Source: Methylobacterium sp. Leaf123
GTDB taxonomy: Bacteria; Pseudomonadota; Alphaproteobacteria; Rhizobiales; Beijerinckiaceae
Reading direction: 5' to 3'
NCBI RefSeq assembly: GCF_001423405.1
Contig: NZ_LMNS01000038.1
Location: forward strand, 409,119 to 473,118
Length of the DNA: 64,000 nucleotides
This document shows, one piece after another, positions 53,200-61,438 of this stretch. How positions within the stretch are numbered: position 1 is the stretch's first letter; each line of letters opens with the position of its first letter. The position numbers and the translations under genes were made by a program. The notes beneath the pieces were generated by a model. It saw only the letters and a list, made by a program, of their open reading frames with translations. It had not been told where the DNA came from and searched no databases.

Positions 53200-53481
53200 C
53201 TCTTGGCGCCTGCGCAAGAGCATGTGCTCACCCCCACCGAGATCGGCCGCGAACTCGGCGGACGCTCCGGCATCGCGGCCAACCAGCTTCTCGCCGAGCG
53301 CGGCCTCCAGATCGGCAAGCGGGACGCGAAGGACCGCGCCTACTGGCAGCCGACGGAAGCCGGCATGGCCTTCGCCCGGCTCTACGACACCGGCAAGAAG
53401 CACGGTGACGGCACGCCGGTCATGCAGGTGAAGTGGCGCTCATCGGTTCTCGACACGCTGCGCAGCGCGGCGGAGGCTTGA
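53185..53481 (+). pseudogene. C-terminal fragment of a phage antirepressor (Rha/ANT type)
   Basis: On the plus strand the frame from ATG 53185 (98 residues) reads EHVLTPTEIGRELGGRSGIA, AYWQPTEAGMAFARLYDTGK and DGTPVMQVKWRSSVLDTLRS, the C-terminal domain of phage antirepressor or ANT proteins. The N-terminal part is absent; the sequence directly abuts the truncated helicase on the opposite strand. A working repressor is not seen, so lysogeny control was probably deleted here. Confidence 0.6.
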
Positions 53482-53520
53482 GCGATGGCATGCGCGATCC
53501 GCTCCCACCGTCTCGTATCG

Positions 53521-53874
53521 TCACGCCGCCCGCGGCACGGGCGTGATCCGCTCCAGTTCCGGGCCGATCTCGGCGAGCAAGGTCTCGCGCTCGAAGCTGG
53601 TCTGCAGGTTCATCCAGAGCTGCGGCGTGCTGCCGAACAGCTTGGCCAGCCGCAGGGCCGTGTCGGTGGAGATACCGATCTCCTCCCGCACGATGCGCTC
53701 GATGCGCGAGCGGGGCAGGCCGAGCGCCTTGGCGACCTGACCGGCCGACAGGCCGAGCGGCACCATGAACTCCTCGCGCAGGATTTCGCCGGGATGGACC
53801 GGCGGGGAGACCTCGGCGCAGGCGGCCGGGTCGAAGCTCGCGCGCAGGGCCTCGAGATCGAACGTGTCGGACAT
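53521..53874 (-). CDS. higA: HigA-family XRE antitoxin
   Basis: This 117-residue protein has the VapI/HigA helix-turn-helix layout: VHPGEILREEFMVPLGLSAG then QVAKALGLPRSRIERIVREE, and the tail GSTPQLWMNLQTSFERETLL. No HigB toxin is adjacent: the upstream genes on the same strand are small membrane proteins. It might repress phage genes or act alone. Confidence 0.8.
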   Translation of the reverse strand: MSDTFDLEALRASFDPAACAEVSPPVHPGEILREEFMVPLGLSAGQVAKALGLPRSRIERIVREEIGISTDTALRLAKLFGSTPQLWMNLQTSFERETLLAEIGPELERITPVPRAA

Positions 53875-53907
53875 CGCAGCCTCGCCGTGCCGTGCCGCCG
53901 AAACAGG

Positions 53908-54030
53908 CTATTCGGCCGGGCCCTGGCGGCCTTGCCGAAGCGACCGCGCGTTGGCGCGCATGGCGAGGTAGCCGAGCGCCACGACCAGCACCGGCAGCGC
54001 GACGTAGGCGTAGATCCAGAGACCGGTCAT
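53908..54030 (-). CDS. very small membrane protein
   Basis: This 40-residue frame has one membrane helix (GLWIYAYVALPVLVVALGYL) and a positively charged end (RANARSLRQGRQ). Its ATG at 54030 overlaps the upstream stop as ATGA, which supports translation. Function unknown. Confidence 0.5.
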   Translation of the reverse strand: MTGLWIYAYVALPVLVVALGYLAMRANARSLRQGRQGPAE

Positions 54031-54260
54031 CGCAGCCCTCCGAGCGTGTGGCGCGCCATCCCGTGCAGTGCGGCCGCGGCGATCAGCCAGAACAGGCTTC
54101 CCGCCACGAACAGGAACCCGAGCGTACCACCGTTCGTGCCGCCGATTCCATATAGGGTCGCGACCGTCGGACCGAGCACTCCCACCGTCAGGCAGGCGGT
54201 CGAGGCGCGATCCAGGGCGTTGGCGGTCAGCTTCGTGCGCTCGTTCGCGATCAGGCTCAT
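54027..54260 (-). CDS. small membrane protein
   Basis: This 77-residue protein has two likely membrane segments (ACLTVGVLGPTVATLYGIGG and LGFLFVAGSLFWLIAAAALH). It is coupled by ATGA to the smaller membrane protein downstream. The AT-poor codon usage matches the host. It may belong to the phage lysogeny region or be a host-type cargo. Function unknown. Confidence 0.55.
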   Translation of the reverse strand: MSLIANERTKLTANALDRASTACLTVGVLGPTVATLYGIGGTNGGTLGFLFVAGSLFWLIAAAALHGMARHTLGGLR

Positions 54261-54446
54261 CGCGGCGCCCTATCACGAGCGGGGACGATTCGCGCGCACC
54301 CCTTCGAGCTTTCCGGTCGGCTCCCGCCGGTCCGGCCTGAGGACGGCCATGCCCTGAGCACGCCGCCCTGAACGCAAGCGGCCCCCGTCGGTCTGGACCA
54401 CCGACGGAGGCCTGTAGCCCCACCCCATACGCACTGGAGATACGTC

Positions 54447-54578
54447 ATGCTGCAGGACCAGTCCCGCAATCGCACCCCCATGCCCGCTTCGCAACCGCCG
54501 GCCGGTGCGGTCCGACCCAAGCCGCGACGTGCGCGAGCCGAGGCCGGGATCGCTCGGATGGCTAGGCCGGTCGCTTGA
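54447..54578 (+). CDS. short basic hypothetical ORF
   Basis: This 43-residue basic frame (MLQDQSRNRTPMPASQPPAG) has a GGAGA ribosome site at a good distance. It overlaps a longer frame at 54505. Its reality is uncertain. Confidence 0.3.
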   Translation: MLQDQSRNRTPMPASQPPAGAVRPKPRRARAEAGIARMARPVA

Positions 54579-54753
54579 GAGCGTCATCGGCGAACTCATT
54601 CCCGAGGGATCGTCGATTGGAAGCAGCCAGGATCAGCGCCACGCCGCTGTAGCGAACAGCATCGATGCCCTGGTGAACGACCGGCTGCGCTTCACCGTCG
54701 TGCCGGATTGCCTCACCCCACCACGCAGCCGAGAGGAGGACGATCGTGGCTGA
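54505..54753 (+). CDS. small hypothetical protein
   Basis: This 82-residue frame from a GTG has host-like codon use (SLESVIGELIPEGSSIGSSQ, VANSIDALVNDRLRFTVVPD) and ends overlapping the next start by 8 bases, consistent with an operon of small genes leading to the integrase. The true start may be later. Family not recognised. Confidence 0.38.
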   Translation: MRSDPSRDVREPRPGSLGWLGRSLESVIGELIPEGSSIGSSQDQRHAAVANSIDALVNDRLRFTVVPDCLTPPRSREEDDRG

Positions 54754-55159
54754 GCCCTCTCCCCTAGGTGCCGCTACGGCCGATCCGGTCTTTGCTGCCA
54801 TCGCTGCCGCGGACGAGGCCCAGCGCACGCACCATGCCGCGCTCAACGAACTGGACGAGGACGACGATGCCCAGATGCGCCGGGCCAACTCCGCAGCGGA
54901 TGCGGAAACGGAAGCCTTCGCCCGCCTGACGCAGGTCATGCCAACGACGCTGGCCGGCCTGCGGGCACTGGCAGAGCGTTACGCCGTCGAAGCCGAGGCG
55001 ACCGAGCGCTGGTCCGCAGGAGGCAGCTACCTGCGCCACATCGCCCGAGTGCTAGCATGTAAATCGGAACGCCCTTTTTGGCCCGCGGAACGGCAATTTC
55101 TTGAAGCACATCAAGATGTTGTCCGACTGATTCCGGATCGTGTTGGAGGGCCGCTATGA
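54746..55159 (+). CDS. hypothetical protein upstream of integrase
   Basis: This 137-residue acidic, alpha-helical protein (FAAIAAADEAQRTHHAALNE, AERYAVEAEATERWSAGGSY) has a GTG start with a GAGGAGGAC ribosome site. It resembles short hypothetical proteins in Methylobacterium prophages. The stop overlaps the next ATG (ATGA). It is the first clear member of a four-gene operon ending in the integrase. Confidence 0.58.
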   Translation: MAEPSPLGAATADPVFAAIAAADEAQRTHHAALNELDEDDDAQMRRANSAADAETEAFARLTQVMPTTLAGLRALAERYAVEAEATERWSAGGSYLRHIARVLACKSERPFWPAERQFLEAHQDVVRLIPDRVGGPL

Positions 55160-55482
55160 CGATCCCCACCATCACCGACGTTGCCGCGGCATGGCACAGC
55201 CTTCCGCCCGAAAAACGCGACTTCATCGGCATCTTGGTCATCGACATGGTGCTGCAGGGCTTCATCTCGGGCGAGGCCTACATCGTTGGCGAGCAGCCCG
55301 AGGATCTAGCCGTGCTCGACGAGGACATCCGTGGGAACGCCAAGTGCGCCGAGGACGAACTGCTCACCACCCTAACGCAGGTGGTCGAGGCCGCACTGCC
55401 GGACCTGTTCGGCGCTCCCAACGAAAACCCGATGTGGTGCGAAAATCCGGGGCCGCGCCCAGGGGTCGGGCATGCCCCGTAG
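55156..55482 (+). CDS. hypothetical protein upstream of integrase
   Basis: This 108-residue acidic protein (DVAAAWHSLPPEKRDFIGIL, AEDELLTTLTQVVEAALPDL) has no recognised domain. The ATG overlaps the upstream stop as ATGA, and its end overlaps the next gene by 11 bases, so translation is coupled. Confidence 0.55.
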   Translation: MTIPTITDVAAAWHSLPPEKRDFIGILVIDMVLQGFISGEAYIVGEQPEDLAVLDEDIRGNAKCAEDELLTTLTQVVEAALPDLFGAPNENPMWCENPGPRPGVGHAP

Positions 55483-55669
55483 GCCCGCCGCCATCACCCA
55501 AGCCGATGTCGCCCGAGCGATCCGCGCCGTCCAAGCCGCCGGCCTGCCGGTGCTGCGCGTCGTGGTGCGGCCTGACGGCGTGGCGGTCGAGACGACCGAG
55601 CGACCGCGTGACGTCACCGACGCCCTCTACGAACCGCTTGCCGAGGACCGCCCGCCGGTGATCCTATGA
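55472..55669 (+). CDS. small protein upstream of integrase (possible excisionase-type)
   Basis: This 65-residue protein (PAAITQADVARAIRAVQAAG, then LRVVVRPDGVAVETTERP) has the helix-strand pattern of small DNA-binding or AlpA-like proteins found before tyrosine integrases. It overlaps the integrase start by ATGA. A role in excision is only inferred from position. Confidence 0.5.
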   Translation: MPRRPAAITQADVARAIRAVQAAGLPVLRVVVRPDGVAVETTERPRDVTDALYEPLAEDRPPVIL

Positions 55670-56802
55670 CCGACGCCATGCCTCGCCCACGCCCGCCGCA
55701 TCTCGTCCGTGAGACCACCCGCCACGGAACGGTGGTGTGGTACGTGAGGGTGGGGCAGGGGCCTCGAACCCGGATGCGGGAGCCCTTCGGCACGGAAGGG
55801 TTCTGGCGCGACTATCGCCTCGCGGTGGAGGGCAAGCCGCTGCCGGCGAAGACCGGTCCGGCGCCGGGCACGCTGTCATGGCTGATCGCGCGCCACATGG
55901 CCTCCGCCGAATGGGCGGATCTCAGCCCGGCCACCCGGAAGCAGCGCAGCGGCTTCTACAAGGCGGCGGAAGAGACGGCCGGCGCGGTCCCCGTCTCGCA
56001 GATCGATCGCCGCGCCATCCTGAACGGACGCGACCGGCGGCGGGATCGCCCCTTCGCGGCCAACAATTTCCTCAAGTCCATGCGCGCTCTGTTCAAGTGG
56101 GCGCTCGCGGCCGACTACGTGAAGGCGGACCCGACGCACGGCATCAAGCTCCTGTCGTCCGGGGTCGATGACGGCGGCTTTCATGCCTGGACGGAGGAAG
56201 AGGTCGAGCGATTCGAGGCACACTGGCCGCTCGGCTCACGCGAACGCCTCGCCTTCGACCTCCTGCTCTACACCGGCCTGCGCCGTGGCGATGTCGTCCG
56301 CCTGGGGCGCCCGCATGTCCGCGACGGCGAGTTCACGATCCGCACCGAGAAGACGGGCATGGTCGTGGTCGCGCCGATCCTGCCGGCGCTCGCCGCCTCG
56401 ATCGCCGCCAGCCCAACGGGCGAGCTGACGTTCCTGGCCACCGAGAGGGGGCGTCCGTTCGTCAAGGAGTCGTTCGGGAACTGGTTCGGCAAGGCCTGCC
56501 GCGAGGCGGGATGCCCCGGCTCGGCGCATGGCCTGCGCAAGGCTGGAGCGCGGCGCGCAGCGGAGGAGGGCGCCACCGAGGCGCAGCTCAACGCGCTGTT
56601 CGGATGGGCTGATGGAAGCCGGGAGAGCGCGGTCTACACGCGGACCGCTAACCGCGCGAAACTGGCCCGCGAAGCCCGCAGAAATCCCGCACCCGTCGTT
56701 TCGGTACGGGATCGGACGCGAAAAGCTTCTATATCTCAGACAGTTGCTAAGTCTGTGGTGGGCCCGGCAGGACAGGAACCTACCCGAAAAATTATAATGT
56801 AA
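55666..56802 (+). CDS. tyrosine-type phage integrase
   Basis: This 378-residue site-specific recombinase has the catalytic set Arg206 (LLYTGLRRGDVVRL), His288 and Arg291 (SAHGLRKAGARR), Trp314 (LFGWADGSRE) and nucleophile Tyr324 (SAVYTRTANR). The N-terminal SAM-like arm and core-binding domains are also present. Its last about 20 residues (VVGPAGQEPTRK) are coded by the tRNA-3'-like repeat, as often seen where an integrase runs into its own attachment site. It is transcribed toward the right end. Confidence 0.92.
   Translation: MTDAMPRPRPPHLVRETTRHGTVVWYVRVGQGPRTRMREPFGTEGFWRDYRLAVEGKPLPAKTGPAPGTLSWLIARHMASAEWADLSPATRKQRSGFYKAAEETAGAVPVSQIDRRAILNGRDRRRDRPFAANNFLKSMRALFKWALAADYVKADPTHGIKLLSSGVDDGGFHAWTEEEVERFEAHWPLGSRERLAFDLLLYTGLRRGDVVRLGRPHVRDGEFTIRTEKTGMVVVAPILPALAASIAASPTGELTFLATERGRPFVKESFGNWFGKACREAGCPGSAHGLRKAGARRAAEEGATEAQLNALFGWADGSRESAVYTRTANRAKLAREARRNPAPVVSVRDRTRKASISQTVAKSVVGPAGQEPTRKIIM
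56756..56770. repeat. 15-bp direct repeat, candidate attR
   Basis: TGGTGGGCCCGGCAG, identical to 32323-32337, lies in the integrase 3' end. The flanking bases extend a T-arm-like pattern on the minus strand (GTAGG-TTCCTGT-CCTGC) followed by a CCA end, but the rest of a tRNA is missing. Confidence 0.45.
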
Positions 56803-56983
56803 AACAACGCTTTAGCGACGCTGCGACAGGTCTTTGTGTAGCAGCCGCGTGGCGCACTGTGAAGCCGTAACAAGGCCGGTGAAACACTTTGCACCGGCGA
56901 CCACCCTTCGAGCTGTGAGAGATTTTTCGCCTACATATGCAACTTCAGGCTCTCGGCGTTCCCAGCGAAGGTCGTGCTCCCGT

Positions 56984-57196
56984 CTATGGGTGCGAGTCCT
57001 GACGGTCCGGCACGGCGTAGATGCGCGCGAATCGCTCGCGGCGGCCTTCACGCTCTCCGCGCACGAAGAGCAGGATCTGGTCGCCGCGCGCCGAGAAGGT
57101 GGTCTTCGCGTCCGGGGCCTCGCCGCTGGGCTTGGCGACGGCCGGGGCGGTGCGGACGGTCAGGACGGCGGCTGCGAGTGTGCGGGTGCTGATCAT
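56984..57196 (-). CDS. small exported hypothetical protein
   Basis: This 70-residue protein has a signal-like start (MISTRTLAAAVLTVRTAPAV, cleavage near AKPSG) and a charged mature part (ARGDQILLFVRGEREGRRER). No family recognised. A longer upstream frame is not supported. It lies beside an IS630 remnant just outside the integrase. Confidence 0.42.
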   Translation of the reverse strand: MISTRTLAAAVLTVRTAPAVAKPSGEAPDAKTTFSARGDQILLFVRGEREGRRERFARIYAVPDRQDSHP

Positions 57197-57384
57197 AATT
57201 GGTCTCCCAGGGGGTGGCGGTAGAGGCCGATCACCGGTCGCTCGGCAGGCGCCAGGGCTCGCCCGGATTGCGGTTTGGCCGCCACCCGGCCTTCCCGCTC
57301 GAAGCTCTCCTGCCAGAGCATGGCGCTGGCGGGACTGACCCCAAACCGCTCGGCCGCCTGACGGCAAGAGGCGCCCTCGGCCAC
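57193..57384 (-). pseudogene. IS630-type transposase N-terminal remnant
   Basis: On the minus strand the frame starting near 57384 reads EGASCRQAAERFGVSPASAM and LWQESFEREGRVAAKPQ, the N-terminal helix-turn-helix of IS630-like transposases. The sequence then departs from the family. The DDE domain is missing, so it is a truncated relic. Confidence 0.65.
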
Positions 57385-57707
57385 AGTCCACTGCTCCTAC
57401 GGGCGCCGGGCGAAACCGTCCCATCGACGGAAAACGACTGGCCGGGCACCGTGCGCCGCCGGCCCCTACCACAGACGGCTGTGCGGAGCGTCGCCACGCT
57501 CTCTCGCCCAGCGTCCGATCGGGCAAGGCGTCGGCGTGGTCGTGACGGCAGTGGACAATCCTGAAGTTGCGCTTCAGTCAAACGACTTTATCGGCTTCGA
57601 TCGCTCGCCGCAAAGGCCGGCACCGGCTATCTCGATTCCCACCGTCGCAACGTGCGGTGTCGGGGCAGCGGCATCGACCCGTTTTTCATGCATCGAACCG
57701 TGGCAGT

Positions 57708-58925
57708 ATGACGAGAGGCAGATCGAAGGTTCGTTTCATGGGACGCGGTCGACGCGGGGGCGACGTGGGTAACGTGCCGAAGCGCCTTTCCGAGTGGACC
57801 GCCGCTCGCCGTGCCGCCCGGATCGCGGCCGCCGGCCAACACGCGGCGCGGGTGAGCGGCGGGGCTGGGGGTGAGGCATCGCGGCGCTTCGCTATCGTCG
57901 CTGTCGACCTGTTCTGCGGCGCCGGGGGGCTGACCCACGGCCTGAAGAAGGCGGGCATCGACGTCCGGCTCGGCGTAGACCTCGACGCACGCTGCACGTA
58001 CGCGTTCGAGCACAACAACGGCACGGAGTTCAAAGCCGTCTCGGTCTCGGACCTGACTGGGGACGACCTAATGGTGGCCTTCGGCCGGAAAGGCTTCAAG
58101 CTGCTGGCGGGCTGCGCACCATGCCAACCCTTCTCGACTTACAGCCAGGCCCGTAAGGCGTCCGAGGACGAGCGATGGAACTTGCTGGGCGAGTTCGGAC
58201 GGCTCGTCCGCGAGGTCGAGCCGGACTTCGTGACGATGGAGAACGTGCCGAAGCTAGTGCGCGAAACGGTGTTCGACGACTTCGTGTCGCTGCTGAGGAA
58301 CACGGGGTACGAGGTCTGGTTCGACGTCATCGAATGCGTAGACTACGGCATTCCCCAATCCCGCAGGCGGTTGGTCCTGCTTGCCTCGAAGCACGGGCCC
58401 GTCGCGTTGGTCCCCGAGCTCCCGGGAGGTTACCGCACCGTGCACGAAGCCATCGGCGACATGGCGCGGCTCAACGCCGGCGGCCGGGACCAGGACGACC
58501 GCTTCCACCTCGCCGCGAGGCTGTCCCCCAAGAACCTCGCGCGCATCAAGGCTTCCGTCCCGGGCGGCACGTGGCGCGATTGGCCCGCGGAGCTCGTCGC
58601 AGACTGCCACAACAAGGCGACCGGAAGGACCTATCCCGGCGTCTACGGGCGGATGACCTGGGAGGATCCCTCCCCCACGATCACGACGCAACACTTCGGC
58701 TTCGGGAGCGGGAGGTTTGGCCATCCGGAGCAGGATCGGGGCATCTCGCTCCGTGAGGGCGCGATCCTCCAGAGCTTCCCCCCGGACTATGAATTCCTGC
58801 CTCCAGATGCCCCCGTCGAGATGTCCGTCGTCGGGCGCATGATCGGGAACGCTGTGCCGGTCCGCCTCGGCGAAGCCATCGGCGTCAGCCTGGTCCGGCA
58901 CGCAGCCACCATCCCGGCAACATGA
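57708..58925 (+). CDS. C5 cytosine DNA methyltransferase
   Basis: The enzyme moves a methyl group from S-adenosylmethionine to cytosine C5. Motif I VDLFCGAGGL (about 67-75), motif IV with nucleophile Cys139 (GCAPCQPFSTYS), motif VI MENVPKL (Glu178), motif VIII QSRRRLVLLA and motif X GNAVPVRLGEA are all present, so it should be active. The start is ATG 57708, or ATG 57738 with a better GAAGG site. It is followed by a decayed gene and a Vsr endonuclease. Its recognition sequence cannot be read from sequence. Confidence 0.93.
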   Translation: MTRGRSKVRFMGRGRRGGDVGNVPKRLSEWTAARRAARIAAAGQHAARVSGGAGGEASRRFAIVAVDLFCGAGGLTHGLKKAGIDVRLGVDLDARCTYAFEHNNGTEFKAVSVSDLTGDDLMVAFGRKGFKLLAGCAPCQPFSTYSQARKASEDERWNLLGEFGRLVREVEPDFVTMENVPKLVRETVFDDFVSLLRNTGYEVWFDVIECVDYGIPQSRRRLVLLASKHGPVALVPELPGGYRTVHEAIGDMARLNAGGRDQDDRFHLAARLSPKNLARIKASVPGGTWRDWPAELVADCHNKATGRTYPGVYGRMTWEDPSPTITTQHFGFGSGRFGHPEQDRGISLREGAILQSFPPDYEFLPPDAPVEMSVVGRMIGNAVPVRLGEAIGVSLVRHAATIPAT

Positions 58926-59640
58926 CTCCACCCCGCAGGTCCCCTTACTGGGAATGGGAACTGGCGCTCACTCGGCAATAACTCGGGACCGACGGTCCGG
59001 AAGGTTCCTCGCCGCTGGAGTTCATCGACGCCTAGCCAAGACGGTTCGCCCAGGCGATCGGCTTGCCACCCGACGAGGAGGATCTCGCAAGGAGGCAGTT
59101 CGTCTCGATCTTTCAGCGGCAAGGGATCGTCGAGGCGTTCTCCGAGCCTCCTCGTCGATAGCGGTTGGATTGAGGAGAGGGTCTAGCCGATCTGGCGCGC
59201 CCGCAAGTGGTTCCTGCCCCCCCGCGCATCGTTGCCTTCGACGACGGGAAGACGGTCGTGTTGGAGGGGGCCGCCGGCGAAAGCACGCGGAACCGCTTCG
59301 TCGAGACGGCTCGATCCATGGCCGGGAATGCGGTGGTCCGCACCGCGGAGCGAGGTTGGTGCGTACCGCATTGAAGTCGTCTAGCCGATTCCATGTCGAG
59401 TTTGGGAGCATGCAGTTGCCGGGCATCGCCGAGCGAACGCCGGCGGGAGTGCTGTGACACTACCAGATGGTGCCCCCCCTTTGGAGCATCGCGTCCGAGG
59501 ACAGGGTACACGGCCCGCTCGCGGAGGCGGTGGCCGAGGTGCCGGGCGAGATCTATTTCGTAGACACTTTCGATGCGAGCCGGCGTCCCGTGCAGGCGCT
59601 CGACGCGGCCCGTGACTACCACCTGCTCCAAAGGGGCTGA
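58926..59640 (+). pseudogene. decayed gene between methyltransferase and Vsr
   Basis: No intact frame exists. Pieces with a protein-like feel are seen in different frames: LEFIDA then FAQAIGLPPDEEDLARRQFV and IVEAFSEPP; ARPQVVPAPPRIVAFDDGKT; and, after a TGA, VPPLWSIASEDRVHGPLAEA followed by EIYFVDTFDASRRPVQALDA. Several TAG/TGA stops and frame changes break it. Its place suggests a partner of the methyltransferase, such as a lost restriction subunit, but no family is recognised. Confidence 0.5.
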
Positions 59641-59655
59641 ACGGGACGGTCCTGG

Positions 59656-60126
59656 ATGGATCACGTGCACGCCACGAAGCGCTCCGAGATGATGCGGAGC
59701 GTCGGGCAGAAGAACACAAAGCCGGAAGTCCTTCTGCGGTCGGCGTTACATTTAAGGGGATTGCGTTTCAGACTGCACCGTAAGGACCTGAAAGGCCGAC
59801 CGGACATCGTCTTCCCGAAGTACCGGACGTGCATGTTCGTGCACGGCTGCTTCTGGCATCGCCACGGCTGTTCCAGGAGCACCACACCGAAGTCGAACTC
59901 CAGCTTCTGGCACGACAAGTTCAGAGCCAATGTCGCCAGGGACAGGAGGGCGGTCGACGAATTGCTGGCGGCTGGCTGGCGGGTGCTGACTGTCTGGGAA
60001 TGCGGGATCCTCGGGAAAGGACGAGCCGAGGAAGCGGCAGCCTTCGTTCGGGAATGGCTGAAGACCGACAAGCGAGAGGGGGAATACCCCTTCCCGCAAG
60101 CTTCCATTCGATCCTCCACCATGTGA
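59656..60126 (+). CDS. vsr: Vsr (very short patch repair) mismatch endonuclease
   Basis: Vsr nicks at T:G mismatches left by deaminated 5-methylcytosine. This 156-residue protein has the family pattern: RSEMMRSVGQKNTKPEVLLR, LKGRPDIVFPKYRTCMFVHG (catalytic Asp), then CFWHRHGC and the WHDKFRANVARDRR, RVLTVWECGILGK motifs. The His residues of the active site are conserved. A cognate C5 methyltransferase lies upstream, fitting a Dcm-Vsr pair. ATG at 59656. Confidence 0.93.
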   Translation: MDHVHATKRSEMMRSVGQKNTKPEVLLRSALHLRGLRFRLHRKDLKGRPDIVFPKYRTCMFVHGCFWHRHGCSRSTTPKSNSSFWHDKFRANVARDRRAVDELLAAGWRVLTVWECGILGKGRAEEAAAFVREWLKTDKREGEYPFPQASIRSSTM

Positions 60127-60147
60127 CCGAGTCGAAAAAACGGCCCA

Positions 60148-60426
60148 ATGAACAGGAAAAGCATGAAAACGCATGAGTGTTACAGCACATTTAACCGAAA
60201 AGGTGAGATATATCACCCACATCGGTACAATGACGGTAAGTTCAGGGCAATTCGTTACGTGTCGGGAAACCCTCAATGGAAGGCGGCGGACAAGGTCTTC
60301 TCATTCACGGATACGGGGCTGCCCGCCATAATGGCGGACCCTGAATTGTACGTCCGGATGTCACCCGCTCATGATCCGCGCAGTCCAGCGCTTTTCAGGA
60401 CGGTGAACATCACGAAGCCGCCGTGA
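60148..60426 (+). CDS. small hypothetical protein
   Basis: This 92-residue protein (HECYSTFNRKGEIYHPHRYN then KAADKVFSFTDTGLPAIMAD) has a mixed polar and aromatic composition and no recognised family. It has an AGGAAAAG ribosome-like stretch and starts 22 bases after vsr, so it may be a partner in the same defence or repair unit. Confidence 0.42.
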   Translation: MNRKSMKTHECYSTFNRKGEIYHPHRYNDGKFRAIRYVSGNPQWKAADKVFSFTDTGLPAIMADPELYVRMSPAHDPRSPALFRTVNITKPP

Positions 60427-60659
60427 CAAGTTCCAACGGTGCGTTCGCGGGCGAACCGTTCGCGCCACTCACGACCATATGCTTGCCGGTGCTCAACTCT
60501 GCCGCGATGGCGGTGTTGCTTTGCTTGTTGGCGGCCAACAGCACGATCCTGGCACGCAGGGCGAGCCCCCTCAGCTGTTTTGCTGCGGCGAGCCTAGCTC
60601 TCAAGCTCGGCTCGTTCCTCGGCGCTGAGCTCAAGGCTGGTGGGCACGCGGTAGGGCAT
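60423..60659 (-). pseudogene. IS630-family transposase N-terminal remnant
   Basis: On the minus strand from ATG 60659 the sequence reads SLELSAEERAELES, then TAG, then ARRSK; after a frame change LALRARIVLLAANKQSNTAI then AAELS, the N-terminal HTH of IS630 transposases. A stop, a frameshift and the missing DDE domain show it is dead. Confidence 0.65.
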
Positions 60660-60697
60660 CAGCACCTTCCTGCAGCCTCACCACTTTGCCACAAACT

Positions 60698-61438
60698 TCA
60701 GGCGCAGGACCCTAGGGCGCCGATCACTGCGTCTCTGGCGGCTTGTCCTTTTCGGCCCGCTGTGTTGTCCGCGAGCTCCGTCCAGTCGCGCATATGGTTG
60801 AAGCCCTGCCCGCCGAAATGAACAATGTGGACCCAGGTCACCCGGCCGTCGCCGTAGGCCACTTCGTTGATCTTGCGGGTCCCAGGATGAAGCCTCGTGA
60901 TCCGAGCGCGGCAGTTCTCCACGTAGGTATCGTCATTCGAGAGCATGATGACGATCTGGAGCCGGGCCGGTAGCCGCGAGAGATAGAGGTCGGTGCAGCG
61001 GTCTCGCCACTCCTCGTAGCTTCGAGCAGTCGCCGAAGCTGATATGACGGTACCTGACTTCTTGCCGTCCTTAGCCAGAGAGCAACGGACAACGGAGCCA
61101 AAAGCCCAATCCGGCTCGTCAACCTTGATGTGATTGTCCACGGTGTCACCCTCCTCCAGAAGGGTGAGCATTCTCAGACCGGCTGCGAGGCGAGGTCGGA
61201 AGCCGTCAAAGGGTATCGCGTCGTGATCCTTCGCCAGGATGTTCCGCGACTGCCTTTCGCCCTTTGAGAACCCGAGCACGAGGAAACGAGGGTTCCGAGC
61301 GCCCCAGGCGCACGGGTTGTTTTCCAGGCTCCAACCGTCCTCGGACAGTATCCTTGTCTCCCCCCAATTTGCCCTCTGAGGAAAGCAGGCCGTGCAAGTC
61401 ATCCGGTCGTGCGGAGGCAGTAGGAGCTCTGGCGTCAT
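60698..61438 (-). CDS. uracil-DNA-glycosylase-like or related hypothetical protein
   Basis: This 246-residue protein has TCTACFPQRANWGETRILSE, RNPRFLVLGFSKGERQSRNI and later GSVVRCSLAKDGKKSGTVIS, then LQIVIMLSNDDTYVENCRAR and WVHIVHFGGQGFNHMRDW. The order of an N-terminal LGFSKG loop, VRCSL and IMLSNDD-like strands recalls the uracil-DNA-glycosylase superfamily, but the motifs are not canonical, so this is a tentative call. Starts at 61438 or 61447 are both possible; the open frame runs to 61528. A DNA-repair or defence role fits the neighbours. Confidence 0.5.
   Translation of the reverse strand: MTPELLLPPHDRMTCTACFPQRANWGETRILSEDGWSLENNPCAWGARNPRFLVLGFSKGERQSRNILAKDHDAIPFDGFRPRLAAGLRMLTLLEEGDTVDNHIKVDEPDWAFGSVVRCSLAKDGKKSGTVISASATARSYEEWRDRCTDLYLSRLPARLQIVIMLSNDDTYVENCRARITRLHPGTRKINEVAYGDGRVTWVHIVHFGGQGFNHMRDWTELADNTAGRKGQAARDAVIGALGSCA

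Noticed and set aside
56750..56800. A complete tRNA at the integrase end
   Set aside because: Only a T-arm-like part with abnormal loop TTCCTGT and the CCA end is present; no acceptor 5' strand, D-arm or anticodon arm can be found.
56740..56800. Two-piece alphaproteobacterial tmRNA acceptor part
   Set aside because: The T-loop is not TTCRANY and no matching 5' half was seen, so tmRNA is not supported.
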